The position numbers and the translations under genes are program-made. Below the pieces are notes generated by a model. It was not told where the DNA came from, did no database searches, and was given only the letters and a program-made list of their open reading frames with translations. Positions 53,701-64,000 of a stretch of DNA of 64,000 nt are shown here, piece by piece; within the stretch, counting starts at the first letter, position 1, and each line of letters begins with the position of its first letter. This DNA comes from Microdochium bolleyi (Eukaryota > Ascomycota > Sordariomycetes > Xylariales > Microdochiaceae): positions 1,865,524 to 1,929,523 of the forward strand of contig KQ964245.1 in NCBI GenBank assembly GCA_001566295.1, given 5' to 3'.

Positions 53701-56568
53701 GCACGATACGACCAGCACACACTTTACAGAGCACTCCCGAGTGCCCGAGTGAGCACAAGACAGCTCCAAAGTCTCGCGAGCGCTCTTCGTTGCTTCCCTT
53801 TCTTTCACCGGCATCTGGACGAGGGCTCGCCATAGCCCGTAGGCCCTTGGCATGACAAGTCGTGGGTAGTGCTCTCCGCTTGGAGCGGCAGTGCCTGCCG
53901 GCCGTCCACTTCAGATAACTCTGCTCAGCTGTGCTCCTCATCGGCTCGAATTCCCTGCCAGGAGAGAAGATGTTGGGCCTGTCGGAAGACAGACTACGCC
54001 GCCCCAATGTACCTACTGATACTTCCGCCGTCTTCCTTGTTTTCGCTGAGCACCACTTGGGTGTCGAGGTGGGCCCAGATTGGGCAAGCACGGTGCTTGC
54101 AGGCTATTGCGTACTCCGCGGGTCTCACATCTTGCTGGGTGGGCTCGCTTCTTCGTGACCAGCATCCCACGGCCACAGCAGCATCCATGGATGACTTAGA
54201 TTGACCTGAGTCAACAGAGCAGACGAAGAGGGGCAGTCGACCCACGAAGCATCACGACAGACCAATAGACGCCAACGGAGTTAACAAGCTCACTCCCGAC
54301 AGCCTGCGACAGGCATCTTGCACTCCGGCGGAGCGGTCTCCGGAAATTGTCTTGTTACCAGCCGTCCACGCGTAACGTGCTCCGAGCTACGTCTATTCGT
54401 CTCCCGGCCCGACCGTCGCAACTGAGGGGCCCTCGCTTTCCTGAGTGCCGACGCACGCTCCGCCAAGCCTGCCTCACATGTATACACTGTACAAAAACCT
54501 GTTTCGGAGCTCGAGCTCAGTTCACATATGTGGGCGTTCCCGTGGCCAGGTCATCGCACAGCACCTATGGACGAAGCTTCACACTCGCCGAGGGTGCTGA
54601 TATATCATGATGTACGATCTAGAGAACGCACTACAAGCCTCTGTATAGCCACCACACTGTTCGGCACTCGTCTCGAGTCGCGGGGGCCTTTCTACTACTT
54701 GTGGTATTGTTGGTCCCCACCAGCGACGACCTTCAGGCACAGTTGGACACACAAAAATCAGATCATATCTCGCCGCCAGAACGCTAGATCTTTTGACATA
54801 CACTGACAGAACGACTCGCATCTTGGTGACTCGGAAGAGACTAGCCCACGAAATGCAGCTCGCGGCAAAAAGTTCGCCCTCCAGCCCCTCGATGGTGGTC
54901 CGGCCTATTAGGCGAAGATACATAAGAATGACAGGTCTGGTAATCCATACCCTCTGAAGCAGCGGTGAGTATGGCCAAGCGAGCGAGTCATACGCACCAC
55001 TCACATGCCTGGCTTGGCTGTCGGTGCTGCAGATGGCACGGCAGCTACAGTAGACCTGCTCGGCAAGTACCCTTGGACTGTGCATCTTGGCTCAACCTGT
55101 CCTCCGGATGCCATGATTTACACCCACCCGCGCGGAGTCTGCCGGATAAGATCGACCAGTATAGGGCCAAGTGATCCATCATGTGGTCTGATTGATATGT
55201 GAGTAACAGCCTTGTAACGCGGGCTTATATGGGTCTTGAGGCTTCCGACGCTTTGTATGACTTCCGAGTCTGCTTTCTTCTCCGTGGTTCTTTCGATGAC
55301 ATACTATCTCGCCGGATACGCGGCGGCATCCTCATGTGGGAACGTTACAATTCTTGTACCAGCTAAGGTAAGAAGACGTCACGTGCTCAGGCTCGTCCTG
55401 AGTCCTTTTTGCATTCGTTCAGTGTGCAGATGTGCAAATACCAGTATGAACTTAAAGAAGCTCGCGTTCGTTCGTCAAACGACGACCCGCGATTGTCGGT
55501 GTCAAGAAACAGAGAACGACACGGGCCAACAAACAACCGTGCCAATCTACCAACCATTTAACACGCGCCAGAGCCCTGAATCAGTGAGGTGTTGACCGAG
55601 AAGGAGAAGGCAGGTGGTGTATATACAGCTCGCTAGTGAAAGGATTATACATCGTCCTCATGGTCGGGGCAAGCTGCTACTGTCAATAAGCTTTCTGACT
55701 GTGACGCGTATTTGCAGATACTTCCACCGTCTTTGTGATATCGTCCCATGCGGTCGGTACGCGTCAGGCCAACTTTCTCGTCCCCCGTGTGTCCAGTGAA
55801 GCTCTTCGAATTCCCGCCACACAGAGTGCCTGTCGTGCCTGTCGTGCCTGTCGTGCCTGTCGTGCCTGTCGTGCCTGTCGTGCCTGTCGTGCCTGTCGTG
55901 TCCTTCCTTCACCTGTTCTGGGCTTCATATTCACTCTTCTTTGATGATATTTTTCTCCTGGTCTGGTAGATGATGAGGATCGCGAAGGAGGCGCAGATCC
56001 CTCCCAAGGCGACACTTTCTCTCTCACAGCCGGCCTATAAACCATGAAATCTCCCTCACGGATCAAGCCCCCGCGCAGGGGAACCGACGGGGTATGCGTG
56101 TCGGCGCTCCGCATGTCAATTAGTCTGGTCTGTGTCACTGCTACATCGACGAGATAGTCGTCAGCGGCGGGCCGCGGGCACGAAAAGGAAAACTTAGGAA
56201 TGGTCGACAACGCCGAATGGCTCGCTTTCTAAGTTTGGAACTGGGTCTCTCGCAAGGATTTGCTCTGCAACAGTCCTTTTTGGCACGAAGCAACGAGATG
56301 GCGATTTCTTCCAAAAAAAAAAAAAGGGACTTGTGAGCGGTGAGTGCGAGTGCATGGCCGGAAGGGAAACCCACGCCGGATAAGCTACTTAGACCCTCGA
56401 CTTGACAGATTAGGGTATGCGACGGAACAGAAGCACAACGCCATGGCTGATTTCAAGCTCAAGCCAAGGGGATGGATATATATTAAACATTGATGGAAGT
56501 CCAGGCTCGAAGATACATTTTGTGATTCCCGCTCATACCCCGACATTGTAGTCATTGCTACACCTCGC
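50713..56568. other. Longest gene-free region (5.9 kb)
   Basis: Upstream of YPD1 and downstream of the DUF3984 gene. Minus-strand 51300-50713 is CT-rich and contains a likely 5' UTR intron of YPD1. From 51500 to 54300 the DNA is GC-rich with open frames up to 245 codons on both strands, expected by chance at this composition, with no motifs. A minisatellite lies at 55826-55897 and an A13 run near 56311-56323. It may be a large regulatory domain, hold non-coding RNAs, or be remnants of lost genes; I cannot tell. Confidence 0.5.
55826..55897 (+). repeat. 9-bp minisatellite, eight perfect copies
   Basis: GTGCCTGTC repeated eight times without error, followed by a degenerate ninth copy. Because the unit is a multiple of three, several frames across it stay open and encode simple tripeptide repeats. 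These are artefacts of periodicity, not a gene. Perfect homogeneity suggests recent expansion or strain variability. Confidence 0.9.
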
Positions 56569-57777
56569 TCACAGCAACACCTTAGACGCCACGCTCAGCA
56601 GCCACGCGGCATCCTGCCAGCCGCCCTCATCTGCCTTTGGCGGTGGTATGCCCGACTCGCGAGCCGACGAATCCGTCCCGAGGCTCCTGGCGCTCGCCGT
56701 CCGCGGTAGCGCCTCCGACCCGCCGTCCGTCAGATCGTCCTCTTCGTCGGAGGACTCCTCCTCGTTCTCCTCGACCGAGAAGAGCGACCAGCCAATCAGG
56801 TTGCCCATCCAGGACGCCTTGGCGCCCGAGTCCCGCTTGACGAGCCGCCGCACCGTCTCCTCGTCCAGCTCCTCCGCCTCCCGGTGCATCGCGGCCTCGA
56901 GCTTCTCGTCGAGGCCGACAAAGTCGGGCCCGGCAGCGTACTCGTCGCTCGAGGGGAAGTTCTGGTTGAAGTACTCGGCGTCGGCGTGCTTCTCGTGATG
57001 TGGCGTGCGCAGGGGAGTCCGAAGGGGAGTTTTGGCGAGCGCGCTCCTGCTCCCGATGCGGCTGTGCGACCTGCTGCCATACCGGCTCCCCGGCGAGACC
57101 ATGTCCTCGTCCATGCCAGGCAGCGTGAAGCTGCCCCTCCGGCTGCCCTGCCTGCTCGCGAGCTCCCTCTCCCTGGCGAGCTCCCGCTCATAGGCCTCCT
57201 CCTCGGCGTCGCGGACCCCGGTCAGGCTGGTGTTGCTTTGCCGCGAGATGAGCCACGCCTGGCCCTTGAACTCGCGCGTCTCGTTGCCAATCAGCGCGCC
57301 CGTCCGGAGGAGCCAGTCGCTGTCGGTCCGCTCCATGCTGCGGCCCCCGTCGGCGTTGTCGTCGTCGTTGAACCCGGTCTTGCGCCGGCGGCCGGGGGTG
57401 ACCGTGCCCGACTTGGGCTTCTGGCCCTTGCCGCCCTTGCTGGCATAGTACAGATGCGAGGCGGACTTGCTCTTAGTAAGTGACACCGCGTCGCCGGGTG
57501 CTGGCGCACTGCCGGCGCCAGAAGGCACGCGGCGGGGCGAGTTGGAGCGCGTGTGGGCAGCCGAGCGGGAGAGCAGCCGAGGGGTGGTCGGGGCGGACTT
57601 GCCCTGGAGATATGACGGGTTGTGGTAGACTGGCGAGGTGGTCGAGTCTGGGAGGTCGTCGGGGTCGGTCAGGGGCAGCTTCGAGGTGAGGGGGGCGAGC
57701 GAGAGGTGGTTGAGGTTGGTCGAGGAGCGGCTCTTGCGGCGAGCCGCGCTCGAGTGCTGCTTGTAGGCCGCGTCCAT
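56569..57777 (-). CDS. DUF3984 family protein
   Basis: Fungal-specific protein of unknown function, 402 aa, no intron. The N-terminal hallmark RKSRSSTNLNHLSLAPLTSK (about 14-33) identifies the DUF3984 family, with LPLTDPDDLP following. Further conserved parts are SYLQGKSAPTTPRLLSRS, SDWLLRTGALIGNETREFKG and WLISRQSNTSL. An acidic C-terminal block contains WMGNLIGWSLFSVEENEEES. Basic and Ser-rich segments (SRYGSRSHSRIGSRS, KTPLRTPLRTP) look disordered and phosphorylatable. No signal peptide or membrane helix. The second codon is G (ATGG) in a purine-rich context, favouring this start. Divergent from ELP1. Confidence 0.88.
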   Translation of the reverse strand: MDAAYKQHSSAARRKSRSSTNLNHLSLAPLTSKLPLTDPDDLPDSTTSPVYHNPSYLQGKSAPTTPRLLSRSAAHTRSNSPRRVPSGAGSAPAPGDAVSLTKSKSASHLYYASKGGKGQKPKSGTVTPGRRRKTGFNDDDNADGGRSMERTDSDWLLRTGALIGNETREFKGQAWLISRQSNTSLTGVRDAEEEAYERELARERELASRQGSRRGSFTLPGMDEDMVSPGSRYGSRSHSRIGSRSALAKTPLRTPLRTPHHEKHADAEYFNQNFPSSDEYAAGPDFVGLDEKLEAAMHREAEELDEETVRRLVKRDSGAKASWMGNLIGWSLFSVEENEEESSDEEDDLTDGGSEALPRTASARSLGTDSSARESGIPPPKADEGGWQDAAWLLSVASKVLL

Positions 57778-58905
57778 GGCGGCGGTGTCGGGCGCAGACT
57801 ATATCGTCGTGTGCGGATTGTATGTGCCGTCGTCGGCGCCCCGAGCTCTGGGTGTCGATTGTGCGTGGCGGTAGCGGGTTGGAACAAAGAAAGGGCTGGT
57901 GTTGGCCGAGCCGAGGAGACGGCAAGGAGAGGACCGGGTGGATGGAGACGGCAAAGGCGATGGCGGAGGCGGTGGGGCTGGCGTCTGCCGTCTGGGGAAG
58001 AGCCGAGACTGATGGGGATGGAGGCAAAGACTGGCCAGGAGCAGGGCAGCTGCAGCAGGGATCCCCGTCGGCCGGCCTATGGCTATGCCAACACTCACAC
58101 GCGGCCAATACATGGACTGGATAGACCACCCGGTGCTGGTCACGACAGCTTGCATCACGACCCGGCACTGGAGGCACTAGCAGCACGAGCAGTCATGTGA
58201 AGCAACCCACGCATGACACTGGGCATGCCAGGCCGTATTAGCCCAGCCACTGGAGCAGATCCCCTTTTCGCCGAGGTTCGGGATCCCTTTTCGCTTCCTG
58301 TCGCCGAGGAGTCAAGCTTGTGCTGGCGCCACCTTGACGTAGGTTGCATGTGGCAACTGCTTCCAGCTACGCCCGGCTCGGCAGACAACGGCTGCCTCAG
58401 TCTTTGGGTTAACGACTGAAAACAGGGTTGTGCAGTCTGGGCCAGGAACCTACCGACCTTAGGTACCTCAAGGTAGTCAAGCTCAGATTGGGCCTGTTTC
58501 TTGTCCGGTCGACGTCCATGTCCCCGTTCCTGGCGAGCGCTGCCGCAACAGGCAACGCTGAAGCTCCCCCGCCACTCAGCGTGCAGGATGCCCCTCCACT
58601 CGCCTCGCCCACTCGCATCGGCCCAGTAAAAAGTTTTGAGATGCGATAACGCCGACGTCACACTCGAGCAGGACCGCAGGCTCGAGACGGATGAGATACT
58701 GCTTTGGACTGCTTCGGTATCAGGCCACGCTGCGGAGTCCAGTGCAAGCAGAGCAGCGCCTAGACACCTCGACCACGGCACGCAGCTTCGCTTGTCCGTC
58801 TTCGCGATAAGACTGATAGCATTGGGAGCTGTCATTGAGCTTCCACGACGACAGAGACCACACGCCTGAGCCGAGCACCCAGGGAGGACTTCACAGCGTC
58901 TCACG
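57778..58905. other. Divergent promoter region, DUF3984 / ELP1
   Basis: About 1.1 kb between divergent genes. Open frames on the minus strand (58155-58922) have no motif and partly overlap the ELP1 start, so are unlikely to be genes. No RNA gene was recognised. Confidence 0.45.
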
Positions 58906-61900
58906 ATGCGCAACCTTCGCAACGTCCGCCATCACACGTGGGCGGCCGAGCCTGCCGGTCTCCCCATCTCGGCCACATGCTGGGATCCGGCCCAGGACCA
59001 GGTGCTCTGCGCCTTCGGGCCTCGAGAAAGCGACGGCCAGATCCAGCTCGTCCGCGTTGTCGAGCACGTCAGACCATCTTCTGTTGACGTGTGAGTCCAC
59101 TCGCGCATTTCGTGGGGTCTGCATTGTGGTCACTGACGAACAGACAGCGAGCACGTAGAGGTGGCCTCGTGGCCGGCCCCAAGCCCAAACCCAGATCTTC
59201 CAGTAGATCGAGTGGTGAGCTTGCACCACTTTGCCGACAGTGCCAGCACCTGCTTGGTCTTTGAGGGGGGCGACATTGTCATTGTCCAGGAGTCAGAGTC
59301 TGGGAGCAGCGATGTGCACATCGAGATCATGGGCGGCATCGACGAAGGCATCACGGCTGCTCGCTGGTCGCCAGACGAAGAACTTCTGGCCATCACAACC
59401 AAAGCTAACACCCTCGTATTCATGAGCCGGAACTTTGAGGGTGTGACTGACGCCACTATGGGCCCCGACGACCTGAAGCTCTCGAAGCACGTCAATGTTG
59501 GCTGGGGCAAGAAAGAGACGCAGTTCCAGGGCAAGGGGGCCAAGGCACTCCGCGACCCAACCATTCCAGAGAAAGTCGACGAGGGAAAGATCAGCCCGAC
59601 CGACAATGGCGCTACCACAATAAGCTGGAGAGGTGACGGTGCCTATGTAGCCGTCAATGCAGTCCAGGTCGGCATACGGAGAGTGATCCGTGTCTTCTCC
59701 CGAGATGGCGTTCTCGACAGTGTCAGCGAACCAGTCGATCACTTGGAGGCTGCCCTGAGTTGGCGACCATCAGGAAATCTGGTCGCAAGTGTGCAGCGCA
59801 TCGAGGGTCGCACAGATGTCGTCTTCTTTGAGAGAAATGGTTTGAGGCATGGCCAGTTTGCATTGCGTGATCCGGCCGAGCGACCACTCAAGAATGACAG
59901 AATCACGCTAGAGTGGAACTCTGACTCAACAGTCCTCGGCGTAATGCTTCATGACCGAGTCCAGTTCTGGACGACTGACAACTACCACTGGTATCTCAAA
60001 GGAGAAGTTATCGAGGAGAGTCAGGTGTTGCACCTGACTTGGCATCCAGAGAAGTCACTTCGCTACTTGTCTGCTACATCCAGTCAGTCACCCCTTTGGT
60101 CATCGTACCCCCAGGCTTCCTACTAAGATTTGAGTCACACACAGACAAGCTCGTTCTGGGCGAATACATCTTTGATATCGCCCGGGGCTCACTGGCGCCC
60201 CCCAACGACCACGGCGCCGTTGCAGTCATAGACGGCAAAAGCTTGAAGCTAACGCCATTCAGGACAGCCAATGTTCCGCCACCAATGGCTCTCTTTGAGC
60301 TTACAGCTCCATCCACAATACTGGACGTCTCATTCTCCCCGGCAAACACGTACATGGGTGTACTCCAGACAGAGGGCTTCAGCCTATATGAGTGGAAAGT
60401 CAACGGGAAGAGATCTGCGGAGCCACATCTGCTGGGCTCGATACAGCGTGCCAATGTTGGCGAGGGACTCTTCACACCGCTACAAATATCTGTCAGCGAG
60501 ACGGGCAATGTCTATTGCCTCTGCCATGAGAAAACCACGCTGTTACAGAGATGGGTATTTGACAGCACGGACGGCTATTTCAGCACGCAGGAGCCCATCT
60601 ATGCCGGCTCGCTGGCTGGTTTCGCGGGCATCACACAGGCGACCACAGGGGCTGTCCTCGCCTTTGATGGCCTTGGTAAACTGCACAATGTTGCCGACCA
60701 AGAAGATGAGATCTATTCCGTCCGTCTGCCGTCCCAGCTTCCATGGACACAGGTGGTTGACTGGGCCGGCCACATCATTGCGTTTGGCTTGTCAAGAAAT
60801 GGCCACCTTTATGCCAACTCCCGCTTGCTTATGAAGAATTGCACCTCGTTTCTGATCACCACCGCGCATGTCGTGGTCACAACCTCAAACCACCTGGTCA
60901 AGTTTATCCACTTGACGGAGGAAGACAGTGAGTTATCCTGGTTTATGGTGAAGTCTGCAGCTCTGACTAATATCGTGAGCTAGGCATGGAGATACCACCA
61001 GACGATCCCGAAACAGATGAACGATGTCGGAGTATCGAAAGAGGCGCTCGCTTAGTCACAGCCATGCCAACCAACATGTCTTTGGTTTTGCAGATGCCTC
61101 GTGGAAATCTGGAGACAATCTATCCTCGAGCGATGGTGCTTGCTGGCATCCGCCACCTCATCGAGCAGCAGGACTATGCAGGTGCATTCACGTGTTGCAG
61201 GACTCAGAGAGTAGATATGAACATTCTCTTTGACCACAGGCCACAGCAGTTCCTCGAGAACACGGGCTTATTTATCGAGCAACTTGCGGATATCACATAC
61301 ATTGATCTTTTCCTCTCTTCACTACGGTAGGTTTTCTGCTACTTGGGGGAAATGTCAACAAGCTAACGTGTCACAGGAACGAGGACGTCACGCAATCCAT
61401 GTACCGAGACACGAAGCCTGGCGTCGCTTCATCAGGACCAGCCATACCGAGCTCCACATCCGTGGACGCGGAGTCTCGTAAAGTGAACCAGGTCTGCAAC
61501 GCAGTACTAGAGTACCTGAACTCCCGGAAGACGCTGGACAACGGCACCCTGCAGAACATCATTACAGCTAATGTCTGCAAGGATCCTCCAGCTTACGAGA
61601 GTGGCCTGCTGGTCGTGGCCAAGCTCATGCAGGAGGACGAGAAGCTGGCCGAGAAGGCTGTCGAGCATATCTGCTTCCTTGCGGACGTGAACACGCTCTA
61701 CGATGAGGCATTGGGCCTTTACAACCTCGAGCTGGCAACATTGGTCGCGCAGCAGTCGCAGCGAGACCCCCGGGAATATCTCCCGTTCATCCAGGATCTG
61801 CACAAACTGCCCGAGGTCCGTCGACAGTTCGCCATTGATGACCATCTCAAACGGAAAGAGAAAGCGCTGGTACACCTTCAGGAACTTGGCGCTCATGGCG

Positions 61901-63102
61901 AGGCCCAAGATTACACGGTCAAGCACAACCTCTACGGCCCAGCGCTCAAGCTCTACCGCTACGACCAGCCAAACCTGACCATCCTCACGGGGCTCTATGC
62001 AACATATCTCGAGACCACATCCCGCTTCCGTGAGGCCGGCCTCACCCACGAATCACTTTCAGACTACGCATCCGCCACGCGATGCTACCGCGCAGCGGGC
62101 GCGACCTGCTGGCGCGAGTGCCTATTCACAGCAAGCCAGCAAGACCCTGCTCTGTCCACGGAAGCCCACGCCGACCTGGCCACTGCCCTCGCGGACGCCC
62201 TGTACGAGGCCAAGGACTACGTCTCCGCGGCCACCATCCACATCGAGCACCTCCGCTCCCTCGAGACAGCGATCCCATACCTCTGCAAGGGATACCTCTT
62301 CGCCGACGCCCAGCGCCTCTGCGTCCTACACGCCCGTCCCGATCTCCTCTCCTCCGCGGTCGACACGGGTCTCGCGGAGGCCCTGGGCAGCAGCACCGAG
62401 TTCTTCGCCGACTGCAAGGCCCAGCTGCGCGCCCAGGTGCCCCGGATCATCGAGCTGCGCAAGAAGGCCGCCGAGGACCCCTTGGCCTTCTACGAGGGCG
62501 AGCGCGCGGGGGGTATCGATCTCCCCGACGACGTCTCCGTCGCGGCGTCGTCCCGCATCAGCACGTCCGCGTCCCTCTTCACTCGGTACACGGGCAAGGC
62601 GGGCAGCGTCGGGACCGTCGGCACGGGCGTTTCCCGGGCGACGAGCAAGAACCGGAAGCGCGAGGAGAAGAAGCGCGCCCGGGGCCGCAAGGGCACGGTG
62701 TACGAGGAGGAGTACCTCGTCAACTCCGTCCGGCGGCTCGTCGAGCGGGTCGAGGGCAACAAGGCCGAGACGGAGCGGCTGGTGTTTGGGCTCGTGCGGC
62801 GCGGCATGATGGAGCGCGCGCGGACGGTCGAGGGCCTGATGGCCGAGGTCGTCGAGGCCTGCAGGCTCGCCGTCCGCGAGGTCTTCCCCGCGAGCAGGGG
62901 TGCGCCTGCCAAGGAAGGCGATGATGGCGACCAGGGAGGGCAGGGAGAAGGCGAGGTAGCAGGCGCGAACGGTGCTGGCGGGGAAGCGTGGGAGCCTTCC
63001 GGCGCGGATGCCGTGCTCGCGGCGATGCTGGAGGCCAAGTGGCGCACCCAAGAACCACCGGTCGTCACGGGGGTGCAGAAACTATCCATCCTTGGCTCGT
63101 GA
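58906..63102 (+). CDS. ELP1: Elongator complex subunit 1 (ELP1/IKI3)
   Basis: Scaffold subunit of Elongator, which makes 5-carbamoylmethyl-type wobble-uridine modifications in tRNA, in the cytoplasm. Five exons: 58906-59090, 59148-60082, 60145-60927, 60984-61326 and 61377-63102, totalling 1323 aa (yeast Elp1 1349 aa). All introns are 50-62 nt with GT-AG ends and matching phase. The N-terminal half forms two WD40 propellers: MRNLRN start, DLPVDRVVSLHHFADSAS, WSPDEELLAITT, RPSGNLVASVQ and LGEYIFDI. The C-terminal half is TPR-like helical (IRHLIEQQDYAGAFTCCRTQ; YLETTSRFREAGLTHESL). The basic tRNA-binding patch (SKNRKREEKKRARGRKG, near residue 1170) is present. The exon 2/3 junction (A|GTCAGT to CACACAG|) is the least certain. 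Confidence 0.94.
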
Positions 63103-63558
63103 ATGGCGACAAGAGTGGCGGAATTGGAGGGGGGAAAATGACTGGGCGTACCGTACACAATATCAAAAACTGTCCCAGAAGAAGAGCTAGAGCTCGGCTG
63201 CAGATTTACACCTGTGAGACAGCGGTGTTGAAGTTAGCGACCAAGATGTGATCTCGCTCGTTGGGGAGAAGTGTAGCAAAGGACAGCAAAGTATACTGTG
63301 ATTGTCTTTCTCTTGCATGTCTCTTAAGCCAAGTGCTCGAAGAGAGCTTTGTATAAATCGAATCCTTGACTTTTATGTCCAGAGTACGACACAAGCAGGG
63401 CCGTATCCCGCATCTAACCCAGGCTCTAACTGGTGGCTCTACTGTGTATCCTTGGTATTTATACATACAAGTCTCTGACTCCTGCCAAGCCGGACCCTTT
63501 TTTATATGTTCGTACAATACATGTGGTTGAAATGCATCCACCCTCCAGAGCCTATCTT
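63103..63558. other. Convergent intergenic region
   Basis: About 0.46 kb between the ends of ELP1 and the uL24m gene, presumably both 3' UTRs. No other signal was seen. Confidence 0.45.
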
Positions 63559-64000
63559 TTATGACGACGGCGGAGGCGTGGCCGTATTCTCTGGCGTCGG
63601 CTCGACAACGGCCGCAGCTGGCGGTGGAGAGACGGCCTCACCAGTCTCAGCCGGCTCGACAGATGATATCGCGGCCGCGTTGAGGGTCCTCTCGCGGTTC
63701 TTGGCAATGACCTTGCCAATCTCTTCGAGCATCTCGGGCGTAAGCCTGGGCTTGCCTTTCTTCTTCTTCTCGCTGCGTTCGTGGCGGTGCAGCTCCTGCA
63801 GCGGCGTGCGGATACTGTCCATAAGCTTGGCGCGGTCCTTGACGGCCTGCACCTCGGCCTCCTTCGCGGCGATGTACTCGGGCTCGTGCCGCGTGCGGAA
63901 ACGCGAGTATTTGCCACGTAGCTCGTCCAGGACGGTCTCGGGCATCGGCGGGCGCAGCAGCGTGGGGATGAAGGTCCGCTGCTCGACGTTGATGCGCAGA
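63559..64000 (-). CDS. MRPL40: Mitochondrial large-subunit ribosomal protein uL24m (MRPL40), C-terminal part
   Basis: C-terminal 146 codons of a protein whose 5' end lies beyond the window. The frame is open to the edge. The visible sequence has RTFIPTLLRPPMPETVLDEL and RGKYSRFRTRHEPEYIAAKE, then TPLQELHRHERSEKKKKGK and LTPEMLEEIGKVIAKNRE. These match the C-terminal extension of fungal YmL40 (uL24 family, KOW) in the mitochondrial 54S subunit. The final 30 residues are Pro/Ala/Thr/Glu-rich and disordered. The KOW domain itself would be upstream and is not seen, so the name rests on the extension only. It converges with ELP1. Confidence 0.65.
   Translation of the reverse strand, partial: LRINVEQRTFIPTLLRPPMPETVLDELRGKYSRFRTRHEPEYIAAKEAEVQAVKDRAKLMDSIRTPLQELHRHERSEKKKKGKPRLTPEMLEEIGKVIAKNRERTLNAAAISSVEPAETGEAVSPPPAAAVVEPTPENTATPPPSS

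Noticed and set aside
53603..54091. 162-codon minus-strand open frame
   Set aside because: No motif and overlapping plus-strand frames of similar length.
55826..55897. CRISPR-like array
   Set aside because: Units are contiguous 9-bp copies without spacers in a eukaryotic genome; a minisatellite.
58155..58922. 255-codon minus-strand open frame upstream of ELP1
   Set aside because: Overlaps the ELP1 start, Ser/Arg-rich without motif; chance frame in promoter DNA.

Overview
The window reads as nuclear DNA of a filamentous ascomycete, most likely a Sordariomycete. Genes have short introns (about 60-160 nt) with fungal GTRNGT donors and CTRAY branch sites close to the acceptor. Intergenic spaces are GC-rich and 0.3-6 kb long. 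The products are typical fungal ones: GH15 glucoamylase, a DUF3984 protein, a GET2-type protein and a YPD1 phosphotransfer protein. I see no transposon, CRISPR array, rRNA gene, secondary-metabolite cluster or virus-like gene. Exon boundaries were read by eye from splice signals, reading phase and family motifs.

Layout. 1-691: 3' part of a nicotinamide riboside kinase (+). 902-2902: secreted glucoamylase with starch-binding domain (-), facing a 2.7 kb empty upstream region. 5707-7698: SNU66/SART1 splicing factor (+). 8657-8854: small one-TM protein (-). 9569-12331: vacuolar Tag1-like membrane protein (-). 13149-14453: ornithine carbamoyltransferase (+), convergent with 14679-15712, the acetolactate synthase regulatory subunit (-). 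16591-18533: KHDC4-like KH protein with a 22-nt microexon (+). 19194-20413: TRAPPC13 homologue (+). 23728-27293: DENN/C1 protein (+). 28211-28825: YPI1 (-). 29467-31731: GEP3-like permuted GTPase (-), divergent from 32047-33125, GET2 (+). 33632-34221: two tRNA-like genes (-). 34575-36286: TMEM135-like membrane protein (-). 40402-42133: bHLH transcription factor (+). 42824-44786: Y-family polymerase iota-like (-). 46391-47863: conserved Ser/Thr-Pro-rich protein of unknown function (+). 50015-50712: YPD1 (-). 56569-57777: DUF3984 protein (-). 58906-63102: ELP1 (+). 63559-64000: 3' part of mitochondrial ribosomal protein uL24m/MRPL40 (-).

Functional sense. These are mostly housekeeping genes without operon-like grouping. 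Themes recur: amino-acid biosynthesis in mitochondria (OTC, ILV6), splicing (SNU66, KHDC4-like), membrane traffic and insertion (TRAPPC13, DENN, GET2, Tag1-like), mitochondrial translation (GEP3, uL24m) and signalling or phosphatase control (YPD1, YPI1). I found no convincing undescribed multi-gene system. The items most worth a second look are the two tRNA-like genes with abnormal anticodon arms, a nested fold-back at 38494-38640, the microexon, an uORF overlapping the DENN start, the uncharacterised protein at 46391 and the two long gene-free stretches (36.3-40.4 kb and 50.7-56.6 kb).
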